This document shows positions 36,723 to 45,862 of a stretch of DNA of 64,000 nucleotides, in pieces. The stretch's first letter is position 1, and the number at the start of each line of letters is the position of its first letter. Both the position numbers and the translations under genes were made by a program. Under the pieces are notes generated by a model, which worked only from the letters and a program-made list of their open reading frames with translations, ran no database searches and was not told the DNA's origin. This DNA is from Bacteroidota bacterium (lineage in GTDB: Bacteria; Bacteroidota; Bacteroidia; B-17B0; Aurantibacillaceae): contig JADBXZ010000003.1 of assembly GCA_020403265.1 (NCBI GenBank), positions 1 through 64,000 on the forward strand, written 5' to 3'.

Positions 36723-36730
36723 TACATTTG
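36723..36730 (+). promoter_or_regulatory. -7 promoter element of the DEAD-box helicase gene
   Basis: TACATTTG matches TAnnTTTG. If used, it gives a long untranslated leader of roughly 130 bases before the ATG at 36869. Long leaders are typical of cold-inducible mRNAs. Confidence 0.4.
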
Positions 36731-36868
36731 TACATCCTTTTGAGGGTTGTATCACAATCTGAATGCCATAATCGGCTAACAATTCAATTTAACTTTACAA
36801 TTTTTGAGGCAAACAAGGTGTAGTCACACTCAAATGACCCTGCCTATTCAAAAAAACATTTTTTATAA

Positions 36869-37993
36869 ATGACATTTAAAGAACTGAGCTTGATAGAGCC
36901 ATTATTGGCTGCTCTTAATTCTATCGGTTACCAACAACCAACTCCTATACAAGAAAAGGCCATTACTCCAATACTTAATAATCAAGATATTTTCGGCTGT
37001 GCACAAACTGGCACAGGGAAAACCGCAGCCTTTATGTTGCCGATTTTGCAACAATTAAGTATAAAACCAACATCAAAATCCATTAGAGCTTTAGTATTGG
37101 CGCCTACGCGTGAACTAGCTATTCAAATAGGAGAAAACGTTGAAGCATTAAGCGTTAATTTGAAACTAAAACACACCGTTATTTTTGGTGGTGTATCACA
37201 AAAAAATCAGGAAAGAGCACTTCGATCAGGAATAGATATTTTGATTGCAACACCCGGTAGGTTGCTTGATTTAATGCAACAAGGAATTATTAAAATAGAT
37301 GCAATCGAACACTTTGTGTTAGACGAAGCTGACAGAATGTTAGATATGGGATTTATACATGACATAAAAAAAATCATTGTTAAATTACCGATAAAGCGTC
37401 AAACACTTTTCTTTTCGGCAACTGCGGCTCCGGATATTATGAAACTCGCTACCTCACTGCTTAAAAATCCGGTTCACATTCAGGTTGCACCTGTTTCTTC
37501 AACAGCTTCTTTGGTTGAACAAAGTTTATATTATGTGGCGAAAGAAAATAAACGTTCATTGCTAAAACATTTATTACAACATGAAAATGTAGAACATGCC
37601 TTGGTGTTTACACGCACAAAAAGAGGTGCTGATAGAGTAGCAAAAGAATTGAATAAAAACGGAATTACGTCTGAGTCGATACACGGCGATAAATCACAAG
37701 GAGCAAGAGTAAGGGCCTTAAACGGGTTTAAAAACAGAGTAGTTCGGGTATTAGTTGCAACAGATATTGCAGCACGAGGTATTGATGTAGATAAATTAAC
37801 GCACGTTATTAATTACGAAATTCCTGAGGTTGCAGAAACGTATGTACATAGAATTGGAAGAACCGGCAGGGCTGGTTCAGCAGGAAAAGCACTTTCTTTT
37901 TGTGATAGTGATGAGTTAGCGTACATGAAAGATATAACCAAACTAATCAAACAAACTATAAGTGTTGTTTCATCACATCCTTACACAAACTAA
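36869..37993 (+). CDS. rhlE: DEAD-box RNA helicase (RhlE-like)
   Basis: The 374-residue protein has the full set of motifs: Q motif (QPTPIQEKAI), Walker A (AQTGTGKT near 50), PTRELA, GG, TPGRLLD, DEAD, SAT, and in the second domain LVATDIAARGIDV and HRIGRTGRAG. It is short, without the basic C-terminal tail of RhlE, SrmB or CsdA, so it is a minimal helicase. The neighbours (CspA 30 bp downstream, then a sigma factor and a desaturase) suggest work in unwinding mRNAs at low temperature. The symbol is approximate within the RhlE group. Confidence 0.9.
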   Translation: MTFKELSLIEPLLAALNSIGYQQPTPIQEKAITPILNNQDIFGCAQTGTGKTAAFMLPILQQLSIKPTSKSIRALVLAPTRELAIQIGENVEALSVNLKLKHTVIFGGVSQKNQERALRSGIDILIATPGRLLDLMQQGIIKIDAIEHFVLDEADRMLDMGFIHDIKKIIVKLPIKRQTLFFSATAAPDIMKLATSLLKNPVHIQVAPVSSTASLVEQSLYYVAKENKRSLLKHLLQHENVEHALVFTRTKRGADRVAKELNKNGITSESIHGDKSQGARVRALNGFKNRVVRVLVATDIAARGIDVDKLTHVINYEIPEVAETYVHRIGRTGRAGSAGKALSFCDSDELAYMKDITKLIKQTISVVSSHPYTN

Positions 37994-38023
37994 ATTAATC
38001 ATAAACAATAAAAACAAAATCAA

Positions 38024-38212
38024 ATGAACAAAGGAACAGTAAAATTTTTCAACGAAGCAAAAGGATTTGGCTTCATTAAATCAGAAAATGGCGAAGAAAT
38101 ATTCGTACATGCAACAGGACTTAAAAGCGACATACGTGAAAATGATGAAGTCGTTTTTGACATCGAAAACGGTAAGAAAGGACTTAATGCCGTAAATGTA
38201 AAGTTAGCCTAA
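38024..38212 (+). CDS. CspA-family cold-shock protein
   Basis: The 62-residue single cold-shock domain has KGTVKFFNEAKGFGFIKSEN (RNP1 KGFGFI) and RNP2 EIFVHAT, the canonical RNA-chaperone residues. It lies 30 bp behind the helicase gene and 14 bp before the sigma-factor gene, so the group is probably one transcript. CspA-type proteins melt mRNA structure at low temperature, which complements the helicase. Confidence 0.93.
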   Translation: MNKGTVKFFNEAKGFGFIKSENGEEIFVHATGLKSDIRENDEVVFDIENGKKGLNAVNVKLA

Positions 38213-38226
38213 TTTAACATAAGTTA

Positions 38227-39090
38227 ATGAGGCAATTAAAAATTGGTAAGTCTATAACCAACAGAGACGCATCATCTCTGGATAAATATCTTCAAGATAT
38301 TTCTAAATTGCCGATGATTACTGTTGAAGAGGAAATAATTCTGGCTTCAAAAATCCGTCATGGAGATCAGCAGGCATTGAATGAATTAGTGTCGGCAAAC
38401 TTAAGATTTGTAGTATCTGTTGCGAAACAATACCAAAATCAGGGTATTAGCTTGCAAGATTTGATTAATGAGGGAAATACCGGCTTAATCAAAGCTGCTT
38501 CCAGATTTGATGAAACTAGAGGATTTAAATTTATATCTTATGCTGTATGGTGGATAAGACAATGTATCATACAAGCAATTTCTGAACAGTCGAGAATTGT
38601 GAGATTACCCTTGAACAAAATAGGAGCACTCAATAAGATAAGGAAAGTAAAAGGTAAACTTGAACAGCAGCTTGAACGAAATCCAACGGATGCAGAGATT
38701 GCCATTTTTATGGAAATCAAAGAATCGGAAGTAACAACTACCAGATCTAATTCACCATGGCATGTTTCAACGGATGCCGCTCTTCCCGGTCAAGAACAAA
38801 TTACCTTAATGGATGTGATGTTTAATGCTGATGACTTTAAACCTGATCATGAGTTGATGATGGACTCACTTAGAATAGAAATTGAAAGGGTATTGTCAAA
38901 ACTAACTGAAAAGGAGCAGGATGTGATTAAACTCTATTTTGGTGTGGCGGGTTATCAGGCTTTAACATTGGATGAGATCGCCATTAAATTTAATCTTACG
39001 CGCGAAAGAGTCCGGCAGATTAAAGAAAAGGCTATCAGGAAACTTAGGTTTAAATCACAAAGTCAAAATTTAACCGGGTATTTTTCATAG
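38227..39090 (+). CDS. RpoD-like sigma-70 factor (divergent paralogue)
   Basis: The 287-residue protein has the length and layout of the Bacteroidota primary sigma factor: region 1.2 (SLDKYLQDISKLPMITVEEE), region 2 (NLRFVVSVAKQYQNQGISLQ, FISYAVWWIRQ), region 3 and region 4 (LTLDEIAIKFNLTRERVRQI). It departs from the usual primary factor in region 1.2 and in the linker after region 3 (WHVSTDAALPGQEQ where HVSVDAPF is usual), and it lies in a cold-response gene cluster. I therefore regard it as an alternative group 2 sigma. The second copy would be elsewhere in the genome. Confidence 0.85.
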   Translation: MRQLKIGKSITNRDASSLDKYLQDISKLPMITVEEEIILASKIRHGDQQALNELVSANLRFVVSVAKQYQNQGISLQDLINEGNTGLIKAASRFDETRGFKFISYAVWWIRQCIIQAISEQSRIVRLPLNKIGALNKIRKVKGKLEQQLERNPTDAEIAIFMEIKESEVTTTRSNSPWHVSTDAALPGQEQITLMDVMFNADDFKPDHELMMDSLRIEIERVLSKLTEKEQDVIKLYFGVAGYQALTLDEIAIKFNLTRERVRQIKEKAIRKLRFKSQSQNLTGYFS

Positions 39091-39115
39091 TCTTTTTTGA
39101 ACTTAAATTAAAAAA

Positions 39116-40198
39116 ATGCAGAAAATTCAATTTATCAGTAAAGATCGAAACAAAGCTATTTTCTATGCGACACTAAGAAGTAGGATAGAAATGTATTTCA
39201 AAGAAAATAACATCTCCAAACATTTTAATTCTTCCATGGTGATTAAAACTGTAGTGTTGTTAACAGGTTATATATTGCCATTTTTGTTTATTTTATTTTT
39301 TAATTTTCCTCAGATAGTTAATTATAGCTTATGGTTAATGATGGGATTATTTAAAGCCGGTATCGGTATGTCTGTTATGCATGATGCCAATCATGGCGCT
39401 TATGCAAGGAGTCATAAAGTAAATTACTGGCTTGGACATACATTAAATTTAGTTGGCGGATCTGTTTTTAATTGGAAACTGCAACATAATCAACAACATC
39501 ATACCTATACAAATGTTATTAATTTAGATGATGATATAGAAGATAAACTAATTTTAAGATTTTCACCTCATACAAAAGCTAAGTGGTATCATAAGTTTCA
39601 GTTTATTTATGCGTTTTTATTTTATGGCTTACTTACATTATATTGGGCACTAATAAAAGATTTTGTTCAGTTTCGTAAGTATATTCTAACAGGTGTGAAT
39701 AAAGAGAGTTTTTCTAAAAACAGATCAATATTTATTAAAATTTTAATCTTTAAATTAATTTATGTATTTGTATTTATTATAGCACCTATATTTATATTGA
39801 AGCTATCAGCTATTCACCACATACTTGGATTTTTGCTGATGCATTTTGTTGCAGGTGTATTGTTAACTGTTATATTTCAATTGGCGCATACTGTAGAAAA
39901 CACATCGCATCCATTGCCAAATGCCTATGGGGAAATTAACAACAATTGGGCTATCCATCAATTAAACACAACTGTAAATTTTTCAAAGAACAGTAAATTT
40001 TTAACATGGTATCTTGGAGGACTAAATTTTCAGGTTGAGCACCATTTGTTTCCAAATATTTGCCATATACATTATCCGTCCATTGCTCCAATAGTTAAGC
40101 AAACAGCTGAAGAGTTTGGTGTACCTTATTTGGAAAATAAAAATTTTTATCAAGCAATTCGTTCACATATTCGAATGCTCAAGGTGTATGGAACTTAA
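39116..40198 (+). CDS. Membrane fatty-acid desaturase
   Basis: The 360-residue protein has four or more hydrophobic helices and the three His boxes of acyl-CoA/acyl-lipid front-end type desaturases: HDANHG (near 92), HNQQHH (near 128) and QVEHHLFP (near 310). There is no cytochrome b5 domain. It introduces double bonds in membrane lipids, which restores fluidity in the cold and agrees with the cold-shock genes immediately upstream (25-bp gap from the sigma gene). It is the last gene of the cluster. Confidence 0.9.
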   Translation: MQKIQFISKDRNKAIFYATLRSRIEMYFKENNISKHFNSSMVIKTVVLLTGYILPFLFILFFNFPQIVNYSLWLMMGLFKAGIGMSVMHDANHGAYARSHKVNYWLGHTLNLVGGSVFNWKLQHNQQHHTYTNVINLDDDIEDKLILRFSPHTKAKWYHKFQFIYAFLFYGLLTLYWALIKDFVQFRKYILTGVNKESFSKNRSIFIKILIFKLIYVFVFIIAPIFILKLSAIHHILGFLLMHFVAGVLLTVIFQLAHTVENTSHPLPNAYGEINNNWAIHQLNTTVNFSKNSKFLTWYLGGLNFQVEHHLFPNICHIHYPSIAPIVKQTAEEFGVPYLENKNFYQAIRSHIRMLKVYGT

Positions 40199-40392
40199 AA
40201 TGTTTAATATAGCAGTTCTTGTTAAAACTAATTAAATTGAAGTTAGATCAATTTGAAAAATAGTTTATTTGATTAAGGGTGAGAAATGTGTAGTAAGATT
40301 TTCGCAATTTTATTTCAAAACTTTCAATGGCATCGTCAGAATGACTGGTGCCTTTTTAATTAATAGGCCTATTTTTAAATTGCAAAATTTTG

Positions 40393-40400
40393 TATTTTTG
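40393..40400 (+). promoter_or_regulatory. -7 element of the fluoride riboswitch transcript
   Basis: TATTTTTG matches TAnnTTTG and lies 10-15 bases before the predicted riboswitch, as expected for a transcript beginning with it. Confidence 0.45.
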
Positions 40401-40410
40401 CAAAGTATTA

Positions 40411-40475
40411 AACAGGAAATGGTGTCTTCCTGAACCAACTGTGAGGATTAAATCCTGACTAATGGCGCCTACAAA
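40411..40475 (+). ncRNA. Fluoride (crcB motif) riboswitch
   Basis: The sequence AGGAAATGGTGTCTTCCT forms the first hairpin with the conserved ATGGTGT loop. It is followed by GAACCAACTGTG, a small helix AGGATT-AAATCCT, and the 3' conserved stretch ACTAATGGCGCCTAC. These parts fit the fluoride riboswitch layout (GG-AUGGUGU-CC, a pseudoknot partner, and UGAUGGCnCCUAC). It lies directly before a CLC-type channel gene of the fluoride group, at about the right distance for control of translation or termination. Confidence 0.85.
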
Positions 40476-40510
40476 AAGTATAATTACTTTGGTGTTAACA
40501 TTTGTAGGCA

Positions 40511-41803
40511 ATGAATAGTTTTAGTTTTTTTAATAAGTTTCCCAATCTTAAAAATAGTTTACGTTGGACCTTAATTCTGATTTTACTTTCGATATTAATT
40601 GCGCATTCAGTTGCCTTGTTTCTTTATTTACTTGATTGGGTAACAATTATACGTCAAAATAATAATTGGTTAATCTATTTACTCCCAATTGCAGGTTTAA
40701 TTATTTACTGGTCCTATCATCGTTGGTGTGAGTCATGCGCTAATGGGAATTTGCTTATTTTAAATGAGTTGCAATCCTCAAAAAACTTTGTTAAACCATT
40801 ACTTGCGCCATTAATATTTTTTACAACATTGATTACGCATTTGGTTGGTGGATCGGCTGGTAGGGAAGGAACAGCAATTCAAATGGGAGGAGGAATTTCT
40901 GGTGGTTTGATGCGTTTTTTTAAATTAAATGATGAAGAAAAACAATCTTTATTGCGAAGCAGTATTGCAGCCGGATTTGGAGCTGTGTTTGGAACACCGC
41001 TTGCCGCATCAGTTTTTGCATTGGAGATTCAGAAACCTTATCAATTCAAATTAAGTACTGTTCTGTCTTGTTTGTTTTCGGCTTACTTAGCACACTACAT
41101 TTGTCTTTTAGTTGGAGCGGAGCATACCAATTATCAAATCAGTTCTATTCTTCCTAAGTTGGCGACACCAACTACAATTGTTTTGGTTGGGAAGGTTATT
41201 TTGTTTGGTGTTTGGGCGGGACTGGCTGCTACATTATTTTGTTTCATGACGGATTTTTTAAAGGAAAAAAGTAAAACGTATTTGGTTTATCCGCAGTTAA
41301 TCCCGGTTGTTGGTTCAGTATTAATAATTGGTATATCAGCTTTATTAGGTAACAATGATTATTTAGGCATAGGAGTATACACTAGTAATTCAAATGGTAT
41401 AAGCATAGTTAATGCTTTTACGAATCACAATCAAACATACTGGGCGTGGCTTTATAAATTAGTGTTAACTGTCATAACATTAAGTATGGGATTTAAAGGG
41501 GGCGAAGTAACACCATTGTTTTTTATTGGTGCCACTTTAGGAAATACCTTTGCAACTATTTTTGGATGCCCGATTGATTTATTTGCAGCCTTTGGATTTA
41601 TCTCTGTTTTTGCTGGCGCAAGCAATGCGCCTGTTGCATCCACATTAGTTGGTGTCGAATTATTTGGGTACCAATTTAGTTTTTATTTTATGCTTGTATG
41701 CTTTGTTTCATACGTTTTTAGTGGTAAAAATGGAATCTACTATTCATCTGAATTCAATTTTAAAAGTAAAATAAAGTTAATTTTGAGCCGTTTGCGGATA
41801 TAG
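40511..41803 (+). CDS. CLC-F type fluoride/proton antiporter
   Basis: The 430-residue protein has about ten helices and the CLC motifs in fluoride-specific form: GSAGREGTAIQMGG (near 118; the Met follows GREGTA-x-Q as in CLC-F) and GFKGGEVTPLFFIGATLGNT (near 325). The last motif is FAGASNAPVASTLVG. It exports fluoride using the proton gradient. A fluoride riboswitch upstream controls it. The stop at 41801-41803 is followed at once by a caspase-like remnant. It is the only fluoride-protection gene visible here. Confidence 0.88.
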   Translation: MNSFSFFNKFPNLKNSLRWTLILILLSILIAHSVALFLYLLDWVTIIRQNNNWLIYLLPIAGLIIYWSYHRWCESCANGNLLILNELQSSKNFVKPLLAPLIFFTTLITHLVGGSAGREGTAIQMGGGISGGLMRFFKLNDEEKQSLLRSSIAAGFGAVFGTPLAASVFALEIQKPYQFKLSTVLSCLFSAYLAHYICLLVGAEHTNYQISSILPKLATPTTIVLVGKVILFGVWAGLAATLFCFMTDFLKEKSKTYLVYPQLIPVVGSVLIIGISALLGNNDYLGIGVYTSNSNGISIVNAFTNHNQTYWAWLYKLVLTVITLSMGFKGGEVTPLFFIGATLGNTFATIFGCPIDLFAAFGFISVFAGASNAPVASTLVGVELFGYQFSFYFMLVCFVSYVFSGKNGIYYSSEFNFKSKIKLILSRLRI

Positions 41804-42150
41804 ACTTTAAAATTCCGAGCACCGGTAAACAAAATGAATTAACATTTGCTTTAATAATAGGAAATGAAGATTATAAAAGTTTTCAAACAGATTTAGCAGC
41901 AGAGGCCAATGTTAAGTTCGCAAGAAATGATGCCTCGGTAATGAAGGAATATGCCATTAAAAGTTTAGTAAACAACTCAAGGAATCAAGAAATTAACCGT
42001 TTAATTTTTGTTTTCACCAAAAAAGAAATTCCGTTTATAAAAATGAATAAGGAACAAATTACTAATTCGGAAACCATATTTAATTGGATATACTCTATTC
42101 CCCCAGACGAGCGCCATGTAGAGTATTTTACATTAAGTATTAATAAATGA
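41803..42150 (+). pseudogene. Remnant of a caspase-like (C14) peptidase gene
   Basis: A frame without a start codon reads DFKIPSTGKQNELTFALIIG, then NEDYKSFQTDLAAEANVKFA and RNDASVMKEYAIKSL. This is the N-terminal part of the caspase-like p20 domain of Bacteroidota (alIIGNEdY, nVkfArNDA). After SLVNN the family pattern is lost and a different C-terminus (NRLIFVFTKKEIPFIKMNK, ending TLSINK) follows. The catalytic His/Cys segments are absent. An internal ATG at 41941 could start a 69-residue peptide, but the sequence looks like debris of a deletion. Confidence 0.55.
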
Positions 42151-42209
42151 TTGTTAATACAAACATTCGTTAAATTACCATTAAACGGTTATATAAAAAT
42201 TGGATAGTG

Positions 42210-42217
42210 TATCTTTG
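42210..42217 (+). promoter_or_regulatory. -7 promoter element of the ABC transporter gene
   Basis: TATCTTTG matches TAnnTTTG, 14 bases before the ATG at 42232. The mRNA leader would be very short. Confidence 0.5.
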
Positions 42218-42231
42218 CAACCTGGTTTCAC

Positions 42232-43983
42232 ATGAAAATCCTTTTTAGTTATATTAAGCAGCATAAAAAGCATTTATTTCTGGCTTTGATTTTAGCAACT
42301 ATTAATCAGTGCTTTAGTTTATGCGACTCAATTATTACCGGAAAATTAATTAACTACTTTGGTGATGCGAATGAGACCTATCAAAATAACTTTAATCATT
42401 TTTTTAAGGAAATAATTTTTTGGCTCGGATTATCTGTCGGTGCTGCTATGGTTTCTCGTTTAGCTAAAAATTTTCAGGATTACAATACAAATATAATTAT
42501 TCAACGAACCGGCGCAGCAATGTATACGGATGGAATTAAAAAAGTTTTGTCACTGCCGTATAAAGATTTTGAAGATCAAAGAAGTGGCGAAACACTTGGT
42601 AAACTTCAAAAAGTTAAAAGTGATACTGAGAAATTTGTTACCTTATCAATTTCTTTGATTTTCCAATCTATTATTGGGATCATTTTTGTATTTGTTTATG
42701 CTCTTAAAATTAATATGTTGATAGGACCCTTGTTTCTGGCAACTGTTCCGGTAATAGGTTTTGTGAGCTCATTTTTAGGTAAAAAAATAAAAGTGATTTC
42801 GAAGCAAATTTTAGGAGAAACAACAGCCTTAGCAGGAGCTACAACTGAGTCCTTAAGAAACATTGAATTAGTTAAGAGCTTAGGTTTGGTTAATCAAGAA
42901 GAAAAAAGATTAAATGAAACCACCTTTAAAATTTTAGGTCTTGAATTAAAAAAGGTTCGATACATTCGAAGTTTATCTTTCATTCAAGGCACAACTGTCC
43001 ATTTGGTAAGAACAATTTTGGTTTTCGCATTATACTATTTTGTATTTAAGGGAATGATAAAGGTTGGTGATTTAATCACCTTAATGTTTTTCTCTTTTTT
43101 TATTTTTAATCCCCTGCAAGAATTAGGAAATGTGATTACAACATACAATGAAACTAAAATTAGCATGGATAATTTTTCAAAGTTGATTTCTACTGAGAGT
43201 GAGGTCGTACCTGTTCATCCTGATGCTTTAGGCGAAATTAATCGTATACAGTTTAACAATGTATCCTTTAGGCATAGTTCAAAAACATCCTACGCTGTGA
43301 AAGATGTTAATTTAATAATTGAAAAGGGGAAAACAATTGCTTTTGTCGGACCTAGTGGGAGCGGGAAAACAACAATTGTTAAGTTGTTACTCGGTTTATA
43401 TCAGCCACTTGAAGGCCAGGTAGCATATAATGCCATTAACTCTGATAAAATTAATCTGAATGATTTGAGGATGCAGCTTGGATTGGTAAGTCAAGATGCT
43501 CAGTTATTTAGCGGAACCATTAAGGACAATTTACAGTTTGTGAAACCAGATGCTACTGAAAGCGAAATTTTATCGGTTTTGGATAAAGCAGCATGTAGCG
43601 GAATTCTAAGCCGAACCAAAGATGGAATAAATTCAACCATTGGAGAAGGCGGTATTAAGCTAAGTGGCGGTGAAAAACAAAGACTGGCCATTGCAAGAGC
43701 CTTGTTGAGGCAACCAAAATTATTGATTTTTGATGAAGCTACCAGTGCACTGGATTCGATTACAGAGGAGGAAATTTCAGAAACAATTCGTGCTATTAGT
43801 AAAGATAAAGATCAAATAATAATACTAATTGCGCATAGGCTAAGCACTATAATGCATGCCGACGAAATATTTGTACTTGAACAAGGTTCTATTGTTGAAC
43901 ATGGTAAACACGAAGAACTGTTAAATAAAAAAGGACTGTATTACGCTATGTGGAGACAACAAATTGGCGAGCGTAAGGGCTAA
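42232..43983 (+). CDS. ABC transporter, fused permease and ATPase (exporter half-transporter)
   Basis: The 583-residue protein has an N-terminal ABC exporter membrane domain with six helices (residues about 15-310) and a C-terminal ATPase. The ATPase has Walker A GPSGSGKTT (near 370), the Q-loop region (LGLVSQDAQLF), signature LSGGEKQR (near 475), Walker B LLIFDEATSALD (near 500) and H-loop AHRLST. It is an MsbA/MdlB-like half-transporter acting as a homodimer or with a partner. The substrate may be lipid, drug or peptide, and the neighbours do not indicate which. Confidence 0.92.
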   Translation: MKILFSYIKQHKKHLFLALILATINQCFSLCDSIITGKLINYFGDANETYQNNFNHFFKEIIFWLGLSVGAAMVSRLAKNFQDYNTNIIIQRTGAAMYTDGIKKVLSLPYKDFEDQRSGETLGKLQKVKSDTEKFVTLSISLIFQSIIGIIFVFVYALKINMLIGPLFLATVPVIGFVSSFLGKKIKVISKQILGETTALAGATTESLRNIELVKSLGLVNQEEKRLNETTFKILGLELKKVRYIRSLSFIQGTTVHLVRTILVFALYYFVFKGMIKVGDLITLMFFSFFIFNPLQELGNVITTYNETKISMDNFSKLISTESEVVPVHPDALGEINRIQFNNVSFRHSSKTSYAVKDVNLIIEKGKTIAFVGPSGSGKTTIVKLLLGLYQPLEGQVAYNAINSDKINLNDLRMQLGLVSQDAQLFSGTIKDNLQFVKPDATESEILSVLDKAACSGILSRTKDGINSTIGEGGIKLSGGEKQRLAIARALLRQPKLLIFDEATSALDSITEEEISETIRAISKDKDQIIILIAHRLSTIMHADEIFVLEQGSIVEHGKHEELLNKKGLYYAMWRQQIGERKG

Positions 43984-43987
43984 AAAT

Positions 43988-44398
43988 TCAATTCTCTTTT
44001 TTGAAGCCAAGGCCAATAAATAGCCATCCAAGCATAAATAATAATCCGCCAATTGGGGTAATAGGCCCTAAAAAGCTCAGCCAACTCAAATGAAGTAAAT
44101 CTTTAGTACTAAGTAAATAAAGTGATCCGCTAAAAAAAAGTATTCCGAATACGAAAGACAAAAAAGCATAAGTGTAGTACTTATTAACTAATCTATTGCT
44201 TAAAGCAATCAACAGAAGTAATGCTATGCAATGATAAATCTGGTAACGTGCACCGGTATCGAATGCATTAAGTTGGTTCAATGTAATTAAACCTGCTTCA
44301 TATTTTTGTTTTAAACCGTGAGCACCAAAAGCACCTATCCCTATGGCGCTTGCACCAAAAATGGACACAATAAGCGCATGAGTTTTTTGTTTTTTCAT
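43988..44398 (-). CDS. DUF423 family membrane protein
   Basis: The 136-residue protein has the DUF423 pattern: a first helix with IFGASAIGIGAFGAHGLK (residues about 13-30), four helices in all, LNAFDTGARYQIYHCIALLL, SGSLYLL and LGPITPIGGLLFMLGWL. It is an inner-membrane protein of unknown function, on the opposite strand to its neighbours and convergent with the ABC transporter gene, with a 4-bp gap. Confidence 0.9.
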   Translation of the reverse strand: MKKQKTHALIVSIFGASAIGIGAFGAHGLKQKYEAGLITLNQLNAFDTGARYQIYHCIALLLLIALSNRLVNKYYTYAFLSFVFGILFFSGSLYLLSTKDLLHLSWLSFLGPITPIGGLLFMLGWLFIGLGFKKEN

Positions 44399-44479
44399 TG
44401 ATGTAAAATTAATAGTTTCAAGTGAATAACTATTCAGTATTTTTTAAACTGTTTTAGTATAATTAATTAATTTGGTGCA

Positions 44480-45754
44480 ATGCAAGTATTTAAATTTGGA
44501 GGCGCCTCTGTAAAAGACGCAACCGCAATAAAAAACGTAGTTAAAATTTTGCAAACCTTTGCCACAGAAAAAACAATCGTAGTTATTTCTGCAATGGGTA
44601 AAACCACCAATAAGCTGGAATTATTGGCTCAAGCCTATTTTAAAGGAACTGATGATTTGCACTTGATTCTTGATGATCTTAAAAGCTTTCATTTTAATAT
44701 CTTAGAAGAACTCTTTCCGGACCGGAGCGATAAAGTGTTTGATGAGATTGAAAATTTATTTACTGAGATAACATGGTGTTTGGAAGAACCGATTTCAGAA
44801 AACTATAATTATCATTACGATCAAATGGTATGTATGGGCGAATTGCTGTCAACAAAAATCGTTTCTGCTTACCTAAATTATTCCGGAGTTGAAAACCGCT
44901 GGGAAGACGCACGAAACTTTGTTCAAACCGATAATAATTATCGGGAAGGTAAAGTAGATTATGATTTGAGTCAGCAACTAGTTAATTCTCAATTAATACC
45001 ATTGTTTTCTTCGGTTTCCTTGGTTGTTACGCAAGGTTTTATTGGAGGCACAAGCGAAAATTATACTACAACTTTGGGACGAGAAGGAAGTGATTATACT
45101 GCGGCCCTTTTAGCATATTTCACGAATGCTAAACAAGTTACAATTTGGAAAGATGTTGAAGGCGTGCTGAATGCAGATCCTAAATATTTTAAAAACACAT
45201 CTAAAATAGATGAACTTACATACCACGATGCAATAGAATTAACCTATTTCGGAACTTCGGTTATACATCCAAAAACAATTAAGCCACTGCAAAACAAAAA
45301 CATTCTATTATATGTAAAGTCATTTATTCATCCACAAGCGCCGGGTACGGTTATTAAAAAGAGCGTAAATAGAGTTAATGTAACAAGTTACATATTCAAG
45401 GAAAATCAAATTTTAATCTCTATCCAACCTAAAGACTTTAGTTTTATTGCAGAGGATAACATGGGCGAAATTTTTAATGCATTAGGTAAATTTAAAGTGC
45501 ACGCTAACATGATACAAAATTCAGCTATTAGTTTGAGTATTTGCGTTGATAATGATCCTTTTAAGTTAGATCCTTTAATTAGTTCTCTTCAACAAAGTTT
45601 CAAGGTTCTTTATAACAAAAATGTTCAATTAATGACCATTCGAAACTATAATCAGGAAATTATTAACAGTTTAAGTGAGGGTAAAATCGTTTTATTAGAG
45701 CAAAGAACGCGTAATACACATCAAATGGTACTTCAAGACGAAACTTCAGATTAG
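44480..45754 (+). CDS. lysC: Aspartate kinase (monofunctional)
   Basis: The 424-residue protein has the aspartokinase signature MQVFKFGGASVKD at the start, the catalytic stretch VTQGFIGGTSENYTTTLGRE and GSDYTAALLAY, and IWKDVEGVLNADP near 225. An ACT-like regulatory segment covers residues 300-400. It phosphorylates L-aspartate at the start of the lysine/threonine/methionine pathway. There is no fused homoserine dehydrogenase. Feedback control by lysine or threonine is probable through the ACT region. It is a single gene. Confidence 0.9.
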   Translation: MQVFKFGGASVKDATAIKNVVKILQTFATEKTIVVISAMGKTTNKLELLAQAYFKGTDDLHLILDDLKSFHFNILEELFPDRSDKVFDEIENLFTEITWCLEEPISENYNYHYDQMVCMGELLSTKIVSAYLNYSGVENRWEDARNFVQTDNNYREGKVDYDLSQQLVNSQLIPLFSSVSLVVTQGFIGGTSENYTTTLGREGSDYTAALLAYFTNAKQVTIWKDVEGVLNADPKYFKNTSKIDELTYHDAIELTYFGTSVIHPKTIKPLQNKNILLYVKSFIHPQAPGTVIKKSVNRVNVTSYIFKENQILISIQPKDFSFIAEDNMGEIFNALGKFKVHANMIQNSAISLSICVDNDPFKLDPLISSLQQSFKVLYNKNVQLMTIRNYNQEIINSLSEGKIVLLEQRTRNTHQMVLQDETSD

Positions 45755-45827
45755 CAGATCTGAGTTTTATAATTAGTTTATTCTGTAAATTTTTCATTAA
45801 AAATTTAGCCTATTAATTATACTTGGT

Positions 45828-45835
45828 TATATTTG
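45828..45835 (+). promoter_or_regulatory. -7 promoter element of icd
   Basis: TATATTTG matches TAnnTTTG, 27 bases before the ATG at 45863. Confidence 0.5.
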
Positions 45836-45862
45836 TAACTCACTAAACAAAGAATTAAAACC

